DNA of 64,000 nucleotides from Fasciolopsis buskii (taxonomy: Eukaryota > Platyhelminthes > Trematoda > Plagiorchiida > Fasciolidae): positions 22,208 through 86,207 of the forward strand of contig LUCM01002882.1 in NCBI GenBank assembly GCA_008360955.1, read 5' to 3'. A program made the position numbers and the translations under genes. The notes under the pieces were generated by a model, which searched no databases, was not told the DNA's origin, and saw only the letters and a list, made by a program, of their open reading frames with translations. Of the stretch, positions 18,136 to 32,685 are shown piece after piece (the first letter of the stretch is position 1; each line of letters starts with the position of its first letter).

Positions 18136-20870
18136 AATAATTCCGGTTCGTGTCATTCTCCTGGTATTCCTGACAAACTACCGAATCATCGGCTGCCCTT
18201 TGTATGCAATGGTTTTTCCACCTGACCCCTCCGTATGTTCCAGTTGTTTTTGTCGTTGATAGCTGACTACTGCTGTATTTGTCGGTAGACGAATGATTCC
18301 GTTGAATTTGCACACGTGATGAATGGCGAATGGACAAAGGAGTTGACGCCTCAACTGAAGATTTGTCAATTTTTTTTAAATCTCGGAGCTAATGCATCAG
18401 CGGCATTCGCATCTATTTATTTCCTAGTGTCCACTGTCACTGGACACGATTTGCACTGATTAGTGATACGTGTATACAACTACAGTTCTTCGACGAAATT
18501 TGCGCTGCTCATTCGTAAAATTGAAACACATTTCTCAACTGTGGATGTTTGAAAACTAGTAAGGGTTTATCACTGCCAGCATTGCTGCTTTGTATTTTTA
18601 ACATGTACAATCGTCGAAGGCAGGTAACTTTATTTATTTTGTCTGGCTGAGATTTGTTTTTTTGCATTTGCGAACTTGGTTTCGGTTAATACCAGGGAAA
18701 AATTTGCCCGTGGCTTGACTGAAATCTTTAGAGGAACATAGTTAAGGACATATAATCAGGAGCGTTTTCGAATCTCCGACGTCTCAATTTTCGAGCCAGT
18801 CGGTGCTGGCATCGGATCTCAAATGTGTTTTCACTTGAAACAATTTCTTTTCTCAGGCTGTTTGCATAAGGGATATTTGTTCCTTCGAAGATGCTAAATC
18901 TCCTTGTTTATCCATCGGAAAATATTTAGTATCCAAATGAAGCATCAATATTAGCCATGAATTTGGCACTTCCATGCAGCTTGTCGGTCTCAGATGATTC
19001 ATGTGACACACCTAGGCTTGGAGTTCCACCAAAACTTTGCACATATCATTGAAAAACGAGCCTCGCGATCCACGTTTCTTGATTGTCCCCGGCAATCTCT
19101 TCCCTGAACCGTCTGATCCTCATGGTTGCATTTTTGCAGGGTACCGGAGCTAAGTTTCCTACCATTTGCTGCAGAAATCTACAATGAAGACAACGCTTTG
19201 GCAATTAAACTGCATTGTGTAGTCCATATGAACTCTGGATCGCGATGTCGTCGATGCAGACCAGGCCCTCTGTTCAGTCATTTCTAGAACTCTCGGTGAA
19301 AAATGAATTTAGTGGACATTCGAGCGAGGTCTGTAAGTTGTTTCCTCACTGCAAGTAGGAGCTCTCACGCGGTTGATTTCTGGATGACCACTAATAAACC
19401 GTCGTAGGATCGATCCTTGCTTGCAATTCTACTAAAACAACAACATGTTCTACAAACAAAATACAATCACTGATGAACGACAGGGACTGACATTGTTGGC
19501 AAAATTGTTTTCCTTCTGCATGGTCACTGAGTTTGATGGTATTTGTTGACGTGTCTGCAAAGAGCCTCGACCCGTGTGGCAAGGCGGATTTCGTCAGCAA
19601 TGACCGAAAGTGTGCTAACTTTGTCGGGAAAGTAGTCTATCCACCTCGGACTCACTCGCAACAATCACGATGACACTGTTTCGTGGTTCTTTATTGTAGG
19701 TACCGATGGGATGCGACGGCACAAAACATTTTCCATCAGTGTTTGGCAAACAATTCTTTCGTACCGCTTATGGGATAATGGAGCATATCCAGAGCTACAT
19801 TAAGACTGCAGAAGTAGTCAGCACATCTCACGAATTATAATGACCGCTCAGTTTGTAGCTGTTTGAACCTAAAAGCCATAAGTTTAACGATTAACGGACT
19901 ACTATCACTATACCGTACTGACTGGGAAGTTGCATATGATCCTCTATCACAGAACTGAGAGTAACTTGTAACAGTTACCTTGATGATCAGAATGTTATTG
20001 TCTCTGCCATACAGGAATCTAACTACAGCAAATTACAAGCACTAAAGTGGTGATTTTAGAATCATTTAATTTTGATGTGCCATAAGGGAAGAGCCACTGA
20101 TCGAAATTGAATCAACTCAGTGTGACCTTTCCAGAATGTAAACGCCCACACCACGGGTCTGGTGACGATTACAAAGCATAATCTTTCAGTTGGAACCGGA
20201 GTACAGAATGTGGTCTGTTGTTCGGTAAGTGCTTTAAACAAAATGTTTACTTACAAGCAATTGTGGGTCAATTTCCCACAACCTGTCTACATCTAACTGT
20301 GAGCTTATTTATCGTTCGACTTAACTTGCTCCGCATCTTTACGCGATGTGAAATTTATTCTAGCCTCTTTTTAGCCAAATTATCATCCCATATCCTTTGT
20401 TCATGCAACTGTATTCGTGTACGGATGTGTGTATGTTTGAGACCTTGAGAGATGATCGCTCCCCTCGCTCCCTTTGGAAGAAAAAGACGTGTACTTGCCA
20501 CCACCAACACTAACTGCTAGCCAACCAAACCCCGTTTATCCCATTTCGGTCCATTAAATTGTCACCTGCAAAAATAACCACATCATGTATGAATAATGGT
20601 GTACGGAATCTATACAAAAACAGCTAAATCAGTTAAGAGAAAGAAATACAGGGAAGCAAACAAACAATCCGCTCTGTTGACGAATTTATAAGGAGTAGGT
20701 ATGAAAGTTACTTTGGGTTATTTGAAAGTGCGTGCTAGTTTACGGTTACTATAACAAAAAAAACTTAATGCAAAAACAAACAGTGAAACCTAGATTTTTT
20801 CTATTTGGACATCGATTCTAAACCCCGACGTTTCAAGACCCGCGCATACTTCAGCTTTGGTACTCTCTAA
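18136..20870. other. Stretch without a supported gene
   Basis: Only short open frames (for example minus 19391-19600) without motifs. No repeats or recognisable element remnants. Confidence 0.4.
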
Positions 20871-20935
20871 CTAAACTTGAATGTAATAAAAATGTTTTAC
20901 AGACTTCAATTCAGGTGGTGCATCCACGTTTATAC
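20871..20935 (-). CDS. Candidate terminal exon of an unknown minus-strand gene
   Basis: The acceptor on the minus strand is ttatgttattttag (ending at 20936). The exon reads INVDAPPELKSVKHFYYIQV and then stops at 20873-20871. It joins in phase 1 to the candidate exon ending at 21020 across an 84-base intron, of a size seen in some flatworm genes. There is no nearby AATAAA. Function unknown, and the call rests on splice-signal and phase agreement only. Confidence 0.3.
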
Positions 20936-21019
20936 CTAAAATAACATAAAACATCATGGAATTAACACAAAAAGCATGTGAAGCATTTCTTTGACAGTTG
21001 CCTACTACTTGCAGCTCAC

Positions 21020-21152
21020 CGAATATGGTTTTCACGACCCGATTGACTATGGGCAAAAAATGCCCCTCGACCACCCCATCGTTGTAGAGCAGACCATGGT
21101 CACATTGTCTCAACCAATAACTCGACTTGGTAGCCTGGTCTAATTTCCTCAT
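21020..21152 (-). CDS. Candidate upstream exon of the same unknown minus-strand gene
   Basis: The minus-strand reading contains YWLRQCDHGLLYNDGVVEGH, then FLPIVNRVVKTIF, up to a donor gtgagc at 21019. Its 5' limit is uncertain: there are possible acceptors around 21125-21150, or a start ATG at 21152. Spliced to 20935 it keeps an open frame to the stop, giving roughly 65 residues. No family is recognised. Confidence 0.3.
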
Positions 21153-24100
21153 AGAAGCTGTTTACTTAGCCCAGATCATCGATTTTGAAAACAAGCCAGG
21201 ATCACTAGACGATGCTCACAGTCTATTCAAATACCTACGGTTGTCACTAGATGATGTGATATGTTACTGTTAACGCGCAAGTCCCAGCATTCGAATTCTG
21301 ATACACCTGCACCGGTTGTTTCACTCAGTGTGCAATCTCCCAGTAATTGGGATAAGTCAACCAAACAACGCTTCTGGATAATTTGCTGCAAGCCCTCATA
21401 CAGTAGCCCGTTATTCCCATTTTCTTGATTGAATGATTGGCTAATACTAGTCAGTGACTACTTTCAGAAAACTACAACACATCCAAGTGCAGAAAGATGT
21501 GGTGAGACAAATTTTATGGTGCTATCGGCGCTTCTCTTTAGGGATGTTCCTCCTTGTTCGTGTTTAACCTACGTTGAGGAAAGTGCCTTCGGGACACTGT
21601 TTTTGACTCTCACTAGAGGTTTTTCGTTCGCTTACCTTGCCACCCATACCCAGATACTTTTTGATGAGCTCAGTAAAGATACCTCATTCAATGACATTTA
21701 TTCAGTCTCAATTCATAATTGACACTTACCTAAAAGCATACTCTGTCTTATACATTTCTGACTCAGTGATACCGAAAATATCTCACTCGCATTTTACTTG
21801 AAGGCCACGTTACGTTGAACGTTGTTAACGCGTCGAACACACGCGCACTGACCAGCTAGTCTAACATTCGGTTGCGTCATTCGCAACCACAATCTTAGAA
21901 CAGCTGTCCACTTACAATATGACCAGTTGTCATCCTAACTCAACAGAATCCGATCACTCAACTCCACACCCTTTTCGGTTCACACACCTGGGGGAGGCGC
22001 GGTCATGGATGCCGGTATGCAGTTCTTCATTGAATACCGCCAAACCCAATGACTACTTCATCAATAATCACAACTAGTGTCCATCTCCTTTTCGGGAAAA
22101 TGGTCATTTGTGTTGCCTTCATATTATCGTTGTAACACATGCCCTAGATGCATTTAGGAATCTCTAATAGATCACTCAGTTCTGTCTACTGGTAATTCTG
22201 ATTACTTTCCTGAAGAAAAAGAACAATTCAAGAAACAAACCGTCCAGGTGCTCTATCATACATCACTCGTCCAAGCCAAACACGATCTTTTCTTGGCACC
22301 GAAATCTAACTTGAGCTCATTAGCCGCGTACACTCCTAATCAGTCCAGTAAAACTTTGTGCGGAAACCAATAACAATGCACGAGTGTAGGGATGATTGAG
22401 CATCTCTGATGAGCACCAATAACCTGGAAACTACTTTTGTTTCGGAAATTTTGTTATCTCATCCATATGCTACAGTACCTAGAGTAAATGGTCTTTTCTA
22501 AATCGTAAAATCTCACAGAATAGGTAATAGTCTCCCACCATCCCAAACGTTGTCACTATTGTTTAAATCCGTTACTCGAAAATTAATCTGTTCTTGATCG
22601 CTTCATTCCACTAATTGTTCTTTTTTTGGAAAGATGATCTGAACTTTTAGCCACAATATTTTCATTCCGTCTCCCGAGGGGATTTAAGTCTCGCTCAATC
22701 GTAAAACCACAAATCCTCACAATTATTTTACTAACTAGGCCAGTTTCTTTCCTTCGACCTCCCTGATACCAGTTCTACCGCGAATCACAGTATCAGCTTT
22801 CGCCGAAGAAGAAAGCAGTTCTAACCTTATTCACAACGTATTTGTTTAGTTATAAGTGGAAGATGTTTTTGCCTTTTTCATTTTGTTCTCCGTCTAAGTT
22901 TGAAATTTTAGGCTTTTTTCCGTGGTCTCCATTAACTCTTTCATTTTTAAGTGTGAGGAAAATTTTTGACTTCTGTTGTCCACATGACACTGATTTTGTG
23001 TATTGTATGAGAATTAAATGCCCTTACTGGAAGCAGTTGCCCTGACCGATAGAACTAGAACGGAGTTTTGGTGATTACGACAATGTCAGTAATCTGTCCC
23101 GTCTCATCGAAAACGAGATCAAGCTTAAAAAGGGCTGGAATGAACAACGTTCGTTGATAGTTATTTGGAGGCTTTACAATCGGCAGAAACCACTGGCTCT
23201 TCGTTCATGTGGTGTCGATAACCCCAAGTCCATATTCATTCAGTCACTCACATTTACTTCATCAATGGGCCTTCTGAGTTGGAACCCATAAGTAAGGATA
23301 TGGTCTTTAAGTTTTCTAAGACTGTGAAAGTTGTAGCTCCGGCTGGCCCGCGCGTTTTAGACTCATGTAACCTTGTATCCGAAGTCACAGCCTTCACATA
23401 AACAGCTCTTAGCAATCATTATGTTCTGTTGCGGCCTACTGAAAACCAGCAAGTAGTAGGACACATGTGGCGCAAATCCGTGGGTTGCTTCGATGCTGGC
23501 GTTCAAATACCGTCTAAGCCGAAGAATTTTCACAGTTGCTTCAATTCTACAATTTTTTAATCCTGATTATAAGATTTTACCTTTCTTCTTTTATCCCAAC
23601 TTCTCAAACGTATTATGCTAGATATACTCAACAGTTTCTTAAAATACATTATTTTCTCATTCGACCACTTCCCATTACCCTAAAATCTTCACATAAATAA
23701 CCTTGATGGGATGCAATTTACAGTGCACTCCACTTATAAATCACGAAAAAAAAATTTGATGGATGTGAATTTCCTGAATGTAGTGCTGCTTTCGACTACA
23801 TTCTGAGGCCTCGTTCGCTCTGGACATTTCACCATTTCGTGTGTCTACACCAGTTGTTAGTGACAAATTCATTAGTCGCATCGGAAACATGAGATTTGGG
23901 GAAATTAGTCTGTTCTCGACTGTTGACTGTGGTGTTTTCAAAATGTAATCCCTCGCTCTTTTCATATCTTCGCATGTGACAGAAACTTCTCCAGTAGTCC
24001 AACCGGTTCTGTGATGAAATATGCGAATGCTGCAAACACTTACTGTCTCCCCTCAAACAATGATGACCTAAGCAACTTATCATTGATATTTCAAACCATC

Positions 24101-27100
24101 CCGAGCCTCTAGTAGTAAAACGGTCTCTTCAACTCTCCCATGTATTCTGGATGTAATTTAACCACGTGATATTTTGTTTCCTCTATAAACCAGTGCAGCC
24201 TAGGTAACGTTCTTCTACCCAGAATTGAGTATGTCAAATAAGATGGGGTTTCTTTATTCTTCATCCTTCGCTAATCATTCCATACTACAGGTCGTGTGTT
24301 CAAGCTTTGGTGCTTTTGTTTACAATTCCGAGGATACAATCAGTTCAGTGTTTCGCCTCATGGTATTTTCTTCTTTGTCTCTCATTGCATCTTACTATCA
24401 GAGGTAAATTGTCCCGAATCATCAAAGAGAAGGTTTTAGGTTGTTATGCATTCGTGTTCTTCCGAGTAATCGTGTTTCTTTAATCTCGATTGCTGATCTG
24501 ATCAACACCGTTAAGTGCAGTATGCGTGATTGGCTGTTGAAAATTTGCCCAAATCTACAGGACGGTCTTCCCAGATGTGACTTCGAGCAGAGGTCTCGAC
24601 CCCGTTCGGTGCTATCTCCTCGGGGTTTAATCTTCGTGATAAATCTTCCGTGCTTAACGCGGTGGCATATGCGTAATATTTATTAATATTGTTTGAGTTC
24701 CGACATATTTTTTTCACAATTGCCTTTAATATCTCATGGACGGAGAAAATTTTTGATGATCAAAAGTAAGGTTATGGCAACCCAGTACAATACAGTTTAA
24801 CAAAATACAACAAAATACAAAGCGTGCTAATGTTGCCATAGGAGAGTAACATGGATTATTCTGTGAAATTTTAAAGTGATAGGCAGTCGGTGATCTACTG
24901 ACCCAAAATTAGTTTGAGTAATTGGAAGGAGGATAAATACGGGATTTCGACGGGATGACAACGACCTTCAATTTTGCACGGATAATACGGACATCCGTTG
25001 TCTTCGCCCAGCATGACGAGATTGCCAGCAAAAACTAAAAGTACTCAAATATCTAGCCACCTGTACACTTTAATCAACAGTAAGCACTCGGACCTTGTTC
25101 GACATTCCCCGCACTAATTACTAGATTGTACTTAGCTATTTAACGGTTGCTGTACAGGTACCTGTACATGTTCGTACAATGATCAATTTAGTGACGCAAA
25201 AGAGCTACGGATATCGAAAATACTCCTAGTTAGACAAATCAGTATTTGGACCAAAGGACACGAGACCCATCCGGAGTGGGCAGACGAGGCATTGTTGCGG
25301 ATGCTACCGCATATTTTACCATGGAAGGACGTGACATACCACAAATTTCAACCGCTGGCAGGACAAGGATTAAAATAGCAAACAACCACTATTCTTTCTT
25401 ACTGCATTAGGTGACCCAAGCTGTGAAGACACATCGTCAGCTATGCTCTTCCAGGGTTTTCTAGTCTCCCCGAGCTAATTAGGTATCGTGCGAACGGCCT
25501 GCTTTTTTCTGCCTCGTAGAGTGAGGTCAGTTAAACTATTTTTGAGAGTGAACTGGAGATGTATATCTCGGTAAACTGGTGTTTTCCGTTTATATAGTGA
25601 GGCCCGTAATTATATCAGGTATTAGGCTTATTAAGCTCGAACTTAATCCTATTGCTGGAGCAGACGAACTTCAATATTTTTTGATATTGCGTAACTTCCA
25701 GCTGACGGCAGGCGTTGCCCTTAACAACTCCGCGCTAGTCCAGATGTACTATTAGTGAAAAAGTTGAGGTAGTTACAAGTTACATGAAGGGCCAAAAAAC
25801 TAAGATTCGAAGGTGCAGACTGAAAAATTTGCGCGAGGAAAACCCTCCGCTGGGACTGACCATGTCCCTGCACGAAACTCTAAAGCACGATTTAGCCGGA
25901 AAATCAGTGAACCAGGCCACTTCTTGGCGGGCGCACAACAGAGACACCAGAAGAGCTGGAAAACAGGAGTGAGAAAAAAGGCGAGACGATGATATCCTTT
26001 AAAGTCAGGGAACCTTTCAGTTTAACATACTTCCATTGAAATTTCTGGCTGAGTACCTACATCACCGTCGTCATTCATTCAACTTCAGGGTCATCAATGA
26101 AATCATAATTGTCGTCATGACGGTTGTTTTCAATCGAAATTTATCGCTTGAGGATACCGGAATGGCTTACGCAATCATGAGTCCACCTCAGATCGCGTTT
26201 ATTTGATTACATACAGAACTGCTCAGCATCACGATGAATGATGTAAACTAAGTTTACCGCTGTACGGTGCGCTCTACTGTAAAAGACGGAGGCCGTGAAT
26301 ATTGTGTATTGTGTCACTTGAATATCGCAATGACCATTTAATCCGTGCGCTGCACCTCACTGCTAGATTTTGGCAATTAAGCCAAATACTCTTGGGCTAG
26401 TCAAATTATCTCATTCGCCTACTGACAAAGGTACAAGTAAGTGAATGCGGAATGCATGTTAAATGACCATTGCAAGATTTAAGAGACAGCAGGAGAAAAG
26501 AATTTGTTTGAAAAGGTCGATTGGCAAGACGCTGTTCGGAAGCGGTTGTCAGACAATTGTGTTCGGATGAGGTTAACTGTAAACTAGCTGCTTTCCCGGA
26601 CGATGTTGAAAAAAATGACCATGAATAAAACAAAGTACGTTAGCATGATGGCTTTGTCCGTATTTCGTGCCCGGATTAACAGGAGGCAATTGTAGTCGCA
26701 TTTCAAGGGGATCCAAAATACAAGGGTATTTTAGCCATCGGCACCGAATCTGGTTCATAATACTTGCAAAGAGCGTCGTTGAAGGTTTCACTGCTTTTTC
26801 ACAACAAGCATGTATTTCCGAAACGAGTCAACTCAAAGCTGACATTACGTGTTATCGATCTGTCAGATCACGCGACTCAGTCGATAGTGCGGCCGTTTAG
26901 AGGTTGGGTCCAAATTACAAATGCCTAGATCGCGTTAAATTCAGTAGGCAAGACCTGATCCAGACTACGAATATTGCACTGCTTAGTACAGATGCTTAAT
27001 TCGATGCAGCCATTGCTGGTATAACCATTTTCTTTAAGTGAGTACCATTATTTTCATCGACGCTTTGTTAAGTCAAACCCAATGCCCTTTCAGTCTGCTG

Positions 27101-27825
27101 CTGATTGCCCAAAATGGATCTGATGGTTGCTTGCTCAAAGGGCTGTTATTCGGACTTATTCTGTTTTCTTTTGTTCTGAATATAATATTTTCCTATTTCT
27201 AGTCTTCATATTTTTTATACGGAAGACACCGACAGAATAAATCAGCTGAGAGAGAACAAAAAAATAAATAGTAAAGACTGTAGCCAATTTTTTAGAATTA
27301 TCTCACTCTCTTTCCTGCCGTGCTTGTTGTGGTACAGGCGTGAATGGAATGAGAGATATATCCTTCAAGCAGAAGGTCTCTGTTTTTACGTAAGACGAAA
27401 CAATGAATTGCTGTGAAAACATCCAATTCACTTGCAACCATTCATACCAGACGTTTCAACCAAAAACTACCCCAGTGTTAGTCGACTCTAAGAACCGTGA
27501 ACCAGTTGGCCAAAAGTCATTACCCAAAACCAATTTTACAAAAATCTGATTTTCGTTTTTGTGAGTGCTCTTTTGAAAAATGATTAGGATATCACATTCT
27601 GTGAACATGATATTGTCCCACAATCGTGTCGGATCCATTTTTAACACAAAATCTTGAAGTGACGGTCGGAATTTTCCTGTTTCAAAAAGCGTCTTTTACG
27701 AGCGACGAAGAGGACAATATGTAAATAAGACAGCATTCTAAGTTACCCCACACTTTCTATTTTGGGGATGGGAATAATAATTTTAAATTATAATAACTTA
27801 TCTGCAGTACAAGAAGCAATGGACG
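21153..27825. other. Long AT-rich stretch without a supported gene
   Basis: Open frames (21429-21722, 22842-23045, 24441-24686, 25784-25972, 26406-26900) are isolated. They lack convincing splice pairs, and none resembles the retroelements found elsewhere in the window. Probably intergenic or a large intron. Confidence 0.4.
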
Positions 27826-27852
27826 TATTATTAATATTATTATTATTATTAC

Positions 27853-27887
<35 letters not shown>
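27826..27887. repeat. ATT trinucleotide microsatellite
   Basis: About 20 att units with one act interruption. Confidence 0.9.
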
Positions 27888-27888
<1 letters not shown>

Positions 27889-28984
27889 GTTACTACTGCC
27901 ACTGCTATTGTTAGGTGCAGCAATAGAATTATTTCAAGTTCTTTTGGTGATGCCGTAGATGGCAAACACGTCACATCTAGACATTCGTGTCAACTTGATG
28001 CCATCTGCACGAAACCGAAGGTCAAATGTCAATGGCCTAAGTGGAAGGATAAATTGTGACTTTACCGATGCGAAAACACCAGCGAAGTCTGTGATCGGTA
28101 GCACTAACTCACAACCTTGAATAAGGAAGCAAGATCACAGCAACTGGATATCGTATTAAGGAAAATATTCAGGAAAATGCAGGTTCAAATAGCAGTTTTT
28201 ATCAATTAGACATTTCGAAAATTTGTAACATAGTTAAAGTAGAAATCGAAATCACCGCTTTATTGACATTTACTTGAGAACAGTGATGGTAAGTCAAATG
28301 TCTTGAAATGGATCCCATACTGATCCTCAAGTTATTTGTAAGTAATGCACCCATACATGAAATAATGGTCGAAGGTATAAATTTCGCTCACGAACTTGAG
28401 GGCATAAAGAAAATTCTGTAGTCCATTTCGAAAATTGACCGCGTACTGGATGACAGTACATATTGATTGTACTTGTGCTTCAGTCATAAACTGACAAGAA
28501 TTGCAGGCGTGAACTTTTTTACGTTCACACGATACAAAATTTGGCCTGGGGGTAGAAACAGTGACAGCTTCACTTTCAAAATATGGGCCGATGTCATTAA
28601 AGCTTTACATTCATTAAAATAAATAGACTTAAGTCTCTTCCAATGAAACAGAATTGTTGAGCAATGATGGTTTCGGCTGGTGGAATTCTCCTGACGGAGG
28701 TGAAACCAGTTCGGAGGATTCGGTTGGCCTTAGTAAAATTTCAGGCAACACGGGGGCCGTTGCGCCATTCGTTTGAGCTAGTCGGTGATCGAAGGTGATT
28801 AAATCCTGGTTAACTGTCTTACTGCGTGAATTTGTGATTATGCAACTGCAAATTTGTTAGTTCTAGTAGAAGCCCATGATGCCAGAAGAACGGCGGTCAC
28901 AGCATAGACTCAATAAGCGGAGGTCCCACGACTTGGTCAGTGGGTAACCACTTTACCTTTCCGATGTCAGCCGGATTTTACTGC
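27888..28984. other. Stretch without a supported gene
   Basis: No coding signal. It ends at the 3' tail of the CR1-like LINE. Confidence 0.4.
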
Positions 28985-30835
28985 ATTGTACTGTATAGAC
29001 TTTTGCGCACAATAAATAACGTTGCATTTCGGTCAAAAAACGTGAGCATAAAAATATAAAGGGAAAAGTGAAGAAGTAAATGAAATAAAAATGCACTTAC
29101 CGCTTCATAAAAGATATAAAAATTCACCCAAGAATAATCAGAGCATATCATGATAGGTCGCTCAGGAATTCGGACGAAACACGGTCACATTTTGTCAAAA
29201 GGCATGTTAATCATACGAGACAATCGAGTTCTTATAAACATTAATTCTAGAGGGTAGGGAACCAAAAGTAGATCGTGTTGAAATTTGGGAACGGCACTTT
29301 AAATGATCGTTGCGCAGGCGGTGCGTGGGATCTGAATGAATTTTGTGAGCAAATTTCTCACATGCCGATAAGTGCTGATCACATAGATGGAAAAACAACT
29401 CAGATAGTGGTACGAATGACACACGGATAATATTTGATAGCCCCGGCGAAGAACTACATAGTTCTTTTAGGTAAACCTGGAAAATAGCTGGAGCACAGTA
29501 AAGAAGGATTAGAAAAACACATAAGTATAGAAATCGGGAGATGGTGCATTGCTTCATCTGGTAGTGCCGAAGCTACCCGATATGAAATGGCAACCGTCAA
29601 GGATTCTTTACACAGGCAGAAATGTGAGGAACGGTACAAGGAAAAACTTTGAAAATCATCGGTGTTCGAAACGGCTTGAGAGAGGAAAACATCATCAGCA
29701 TACTTAAACGGATGACATGAGGAGATAGTTGATAAGACACTGATGTAAGTAGAGAAGAGATACGATGAAAGTACAACACCCTGTAGCACGCCTGAGTTGT
29801 TGATGAACGGTTTCGAAAATTTACCGTCCATTCTAGTGCACTGGGTCCGGTTGATAAATTAATCAGAAATGGGGCAACCAAATGTTTGCAGTTTGTGGAG
29901 TAGAAGAGACCGTGGGACTGAGTCAAATGCCGACGGATAGTCCAGGAAGGCGCAACGCACAGATTTCACTGATGCGTTTAAGGACTTTCACATGTGGTGA
30001 ATAAGGCAGGCGACAGCGTCCAAATTGGACCAATTAGATTTATAGGCAAACTGAAAAGGGGCATGATGATGATATATAGAAGAACACAGGCTCTCAAGTA
30101 TAGCACGCTCCGTCAGTTTACGGACAGAAAACGTTAAGGCGATGGGGCGAAAACGTTTCGCCAAAGCAGTAGAAATGGTAGATTTTGGGATGGCAATAAT
30201 AGTGACGGGTCTCCACCAGTCAGGAATAGAAGACGAGCTTAATGATGAGTTAATCAGAGAAGTGTACGCATCCGTCAGAACCACAGCACCATGCCTTAAA
30301 AGAGCTGACCATAGACTGTCAGGACCAACCGCTGTGGTAATTTTAGTGGTGCGTAGGAGATCGAGCACCTCATCCCTAGAAAACGTGTAACTGTCGTATC
30401 ATCATCCTGTCCAAATATGAATGGGGTATGAGTGGAATGATGGATGGAAGTAGGAATGATGCTGTCGACGTCCGCAGAAGATTTCGTATATTTCTTCTTC
30501 TTCCACACAACAGTCGAATGCCTAGCTATAAGAATCGATTTTTGTTGTCACTCAGGAGCTGGCTGGCGAATGTAGTGTCCATGCGTTGGATTTCAACTTT
30601 CACTAGGTTAAAATATACCATACGCTTGAGTTCTTACGGAATTTGTAGAAATGCTCCGTGCATCTTCTTAGAGATTTCAGTTTCTGGGCGGAGATACGGC
30701 CATTTGAGTCGAATGGTGTTTCTGAGGTAAAGCCGATATCAAAGACTGCGTCGGTCGTCTCAGTGAAACATTTGACATAGTCATCTAGCAGGGTTCCAAA
30801 AGAGAACCAAGTTGATGCGAGTGAAAGTGATTTGT
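28985..30835 (-). mobile_element. CR1-like LINE pseudogene, copy 1 (RT, C-terminal domain, 3' UTR)
   Basis: The minus strand reads a non-LTR reverse transcriptase of CR1/Jockey type. TTAVGPDSLWSALLRHGAVV is near 30345. IPDWWRPVTIIAIPKS is near 30220-30175, then KRFRPIALTFSVRKLTERAI and the FQFAYKSNWSNLDAV block. After a frameshift come NNSGVLQGVVLS and a catalytic FKYADDVFLSQ (about 29710-29680). The C-terminal part has FAHKIHSDPTHRLRN and the typical Q/K-N-S ending as VYKNSIVSY near 29220. The Y-A-D-D box is intact, but frameshifts near 29990 and 29560 and internal stops disable the copy. The 3' UTR shares cttttgcgcac with copy 2. The 5' end is truncated at the GAA tract. Confidence 0.8.
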
Positions 30836-30915
30836 GAAGAAGAAGAAGAAGAAGAAGAAGAAGAAGAAGAAGAAGAGGGAGAAGAAGAAGAGGAGGAGGA
30901 GGAAGAATAAGAATA
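30835..30915. repeat. GAA/GAGGA purine tract
   Basis: About 80 bases of almost pure purine on the plus strand, mainly gaa units with gag and gga variants. It directly borders the 5' side of the CR1-like LINE (minus strand). Confidence 0.9.
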
Positions 30916-32685
30916 AGGTTGTTGTGGGAAAAGTTACGGAGGCGATCTCGAATTTGATTTGTTCGCCTGAAGGAATGGAAAGCTGACCTTGAGTATATCT
31001 TGGGCCTTAACAGAAGCAGACGATGATTGCTACTTGAAATTGGAGCACGCAGTTCCAGGGAAAATAAATCGAGGTGGTTGGTAACAGGTACTCTATCGTC
31101 CAGACATCCTTACGCTCGTACACACCGAATCGGCATGTCACGCGAGAATCCAATTTGTAGCTTCAGGAGTGTGCATGTAAGTTCTTCGTTGGAGCGTCTT
31201 CAGACGAAGCAGAATTGTGATTCGTTGCTAATTCTTTGTTAATTGAGCTGAGTCAACCTTGCATATATAGATATTGTGATGGCATTCGCATTAGGCTCAA
31301 AGGCAAATTCAATCGGTTTCCTCTAGCACTTCTTTTTGTTGATAGGGAGTTGTAGATTAGTGTTCGCACAAAGGTTGACATTAAAATGGCCAACTAATTA
31401 TGCCATGACAATCACCCCAATAGAACGGAGTATTCATGACAATACTACCTCGTTTTCCCTCGCTGAAGACTCTTCTCTTTGATTTCAGAGTTCGCGTGGA
31501 AAAAATTACACTTTCATCGATCCAACAGTCCTGTGATATTTTAAAGCTATGAAATGATGTCGCCCTCTGATATGATGAACCTATGACCCCCCGACGTTGA
31601 CTAGTTTACCGTGAGATGATCACGCTATATCTGCATGGATCTATGGCCAAATCGGATGATCACGGTAGGCTTATGTGAACACAATCAAGAGGCGCACTCT
31701 GCGGGCAAATGGGTGGGTGGCGAATCAAGCCTGGTGTCAACGCTGGCAATATAGAATGCCTGCTCTCAGGTCATTCGGCCAACCGAACACCCTCGTCTGT
31801 TAGGCTGCAGGACGGAATTATTGTACATGCTGTTGTCGTGTTTACAACTGTACATGCTTCTTTCGGGCCCGTACCATGTGGTTCGCCTAGCGGATCATGA
31901 CTGAACTGATGTGATCCTACACCACACCGATACTTGCAAAAGCCAGCCTCGATCTGTTCAAAGACCCCTATTTTTCACTGGTCATTCTCTCTGTATCTCT
32001 CTCGAGCGCGGGCGCGCGCAGTATATTTGCTTTTGTGTATCAGTGAAACACGTGACCTGCAGGATTACCGCACACGCTCCCGTTCATTTGTACGTGTTCA
32101 TCACAAGGTTATTCTGAAACCAGACAAAAGCCACTATCACGATGTGAACCGGGCACGAATGCCGTGTGCTTATAAGATCTGCAACCAAAATTGGATAGAG
32201 TTGACATATTTGAGCTACCCGTGAAACAAATCAGTTTGAATAACCTGTGCTCCATTCGCGTCTCAGTATTATGGAATCACGTAGAAAATGAAAACTGAAG
32301 CATTAAGTTTACGCTGGGAAATCATACTAAAATGGACGCGATAATTGATTTGATCAGTGGATACATGATCCGGTTGTTGGAACCGCTTAGGTGGAGTATT
32401 TTTGTAATCACGAAAAGGCTCGCAACAGTCTAGGCTCATCTTGGTTCCATTATAACCACGGGAACAGAAAAGATTCTGTGACCTGCATCATTGATACAGT
32501 TGGCTATAAATCTCTCTTCCAGAATGGCAAAATTGTAACTAAGTGGTAACGATTAGTGAAATAAAGTGTTTTCTGCAAAATCCATTTCTAATAAAGCTTG
32601 CTCTGTCTGGTTCATTTGCATTTTGCTTTTCTTCTGATTTTTTGAGTTTTTGAGGCGAACAGTTGCAGAGATTTACCAACTTTCC

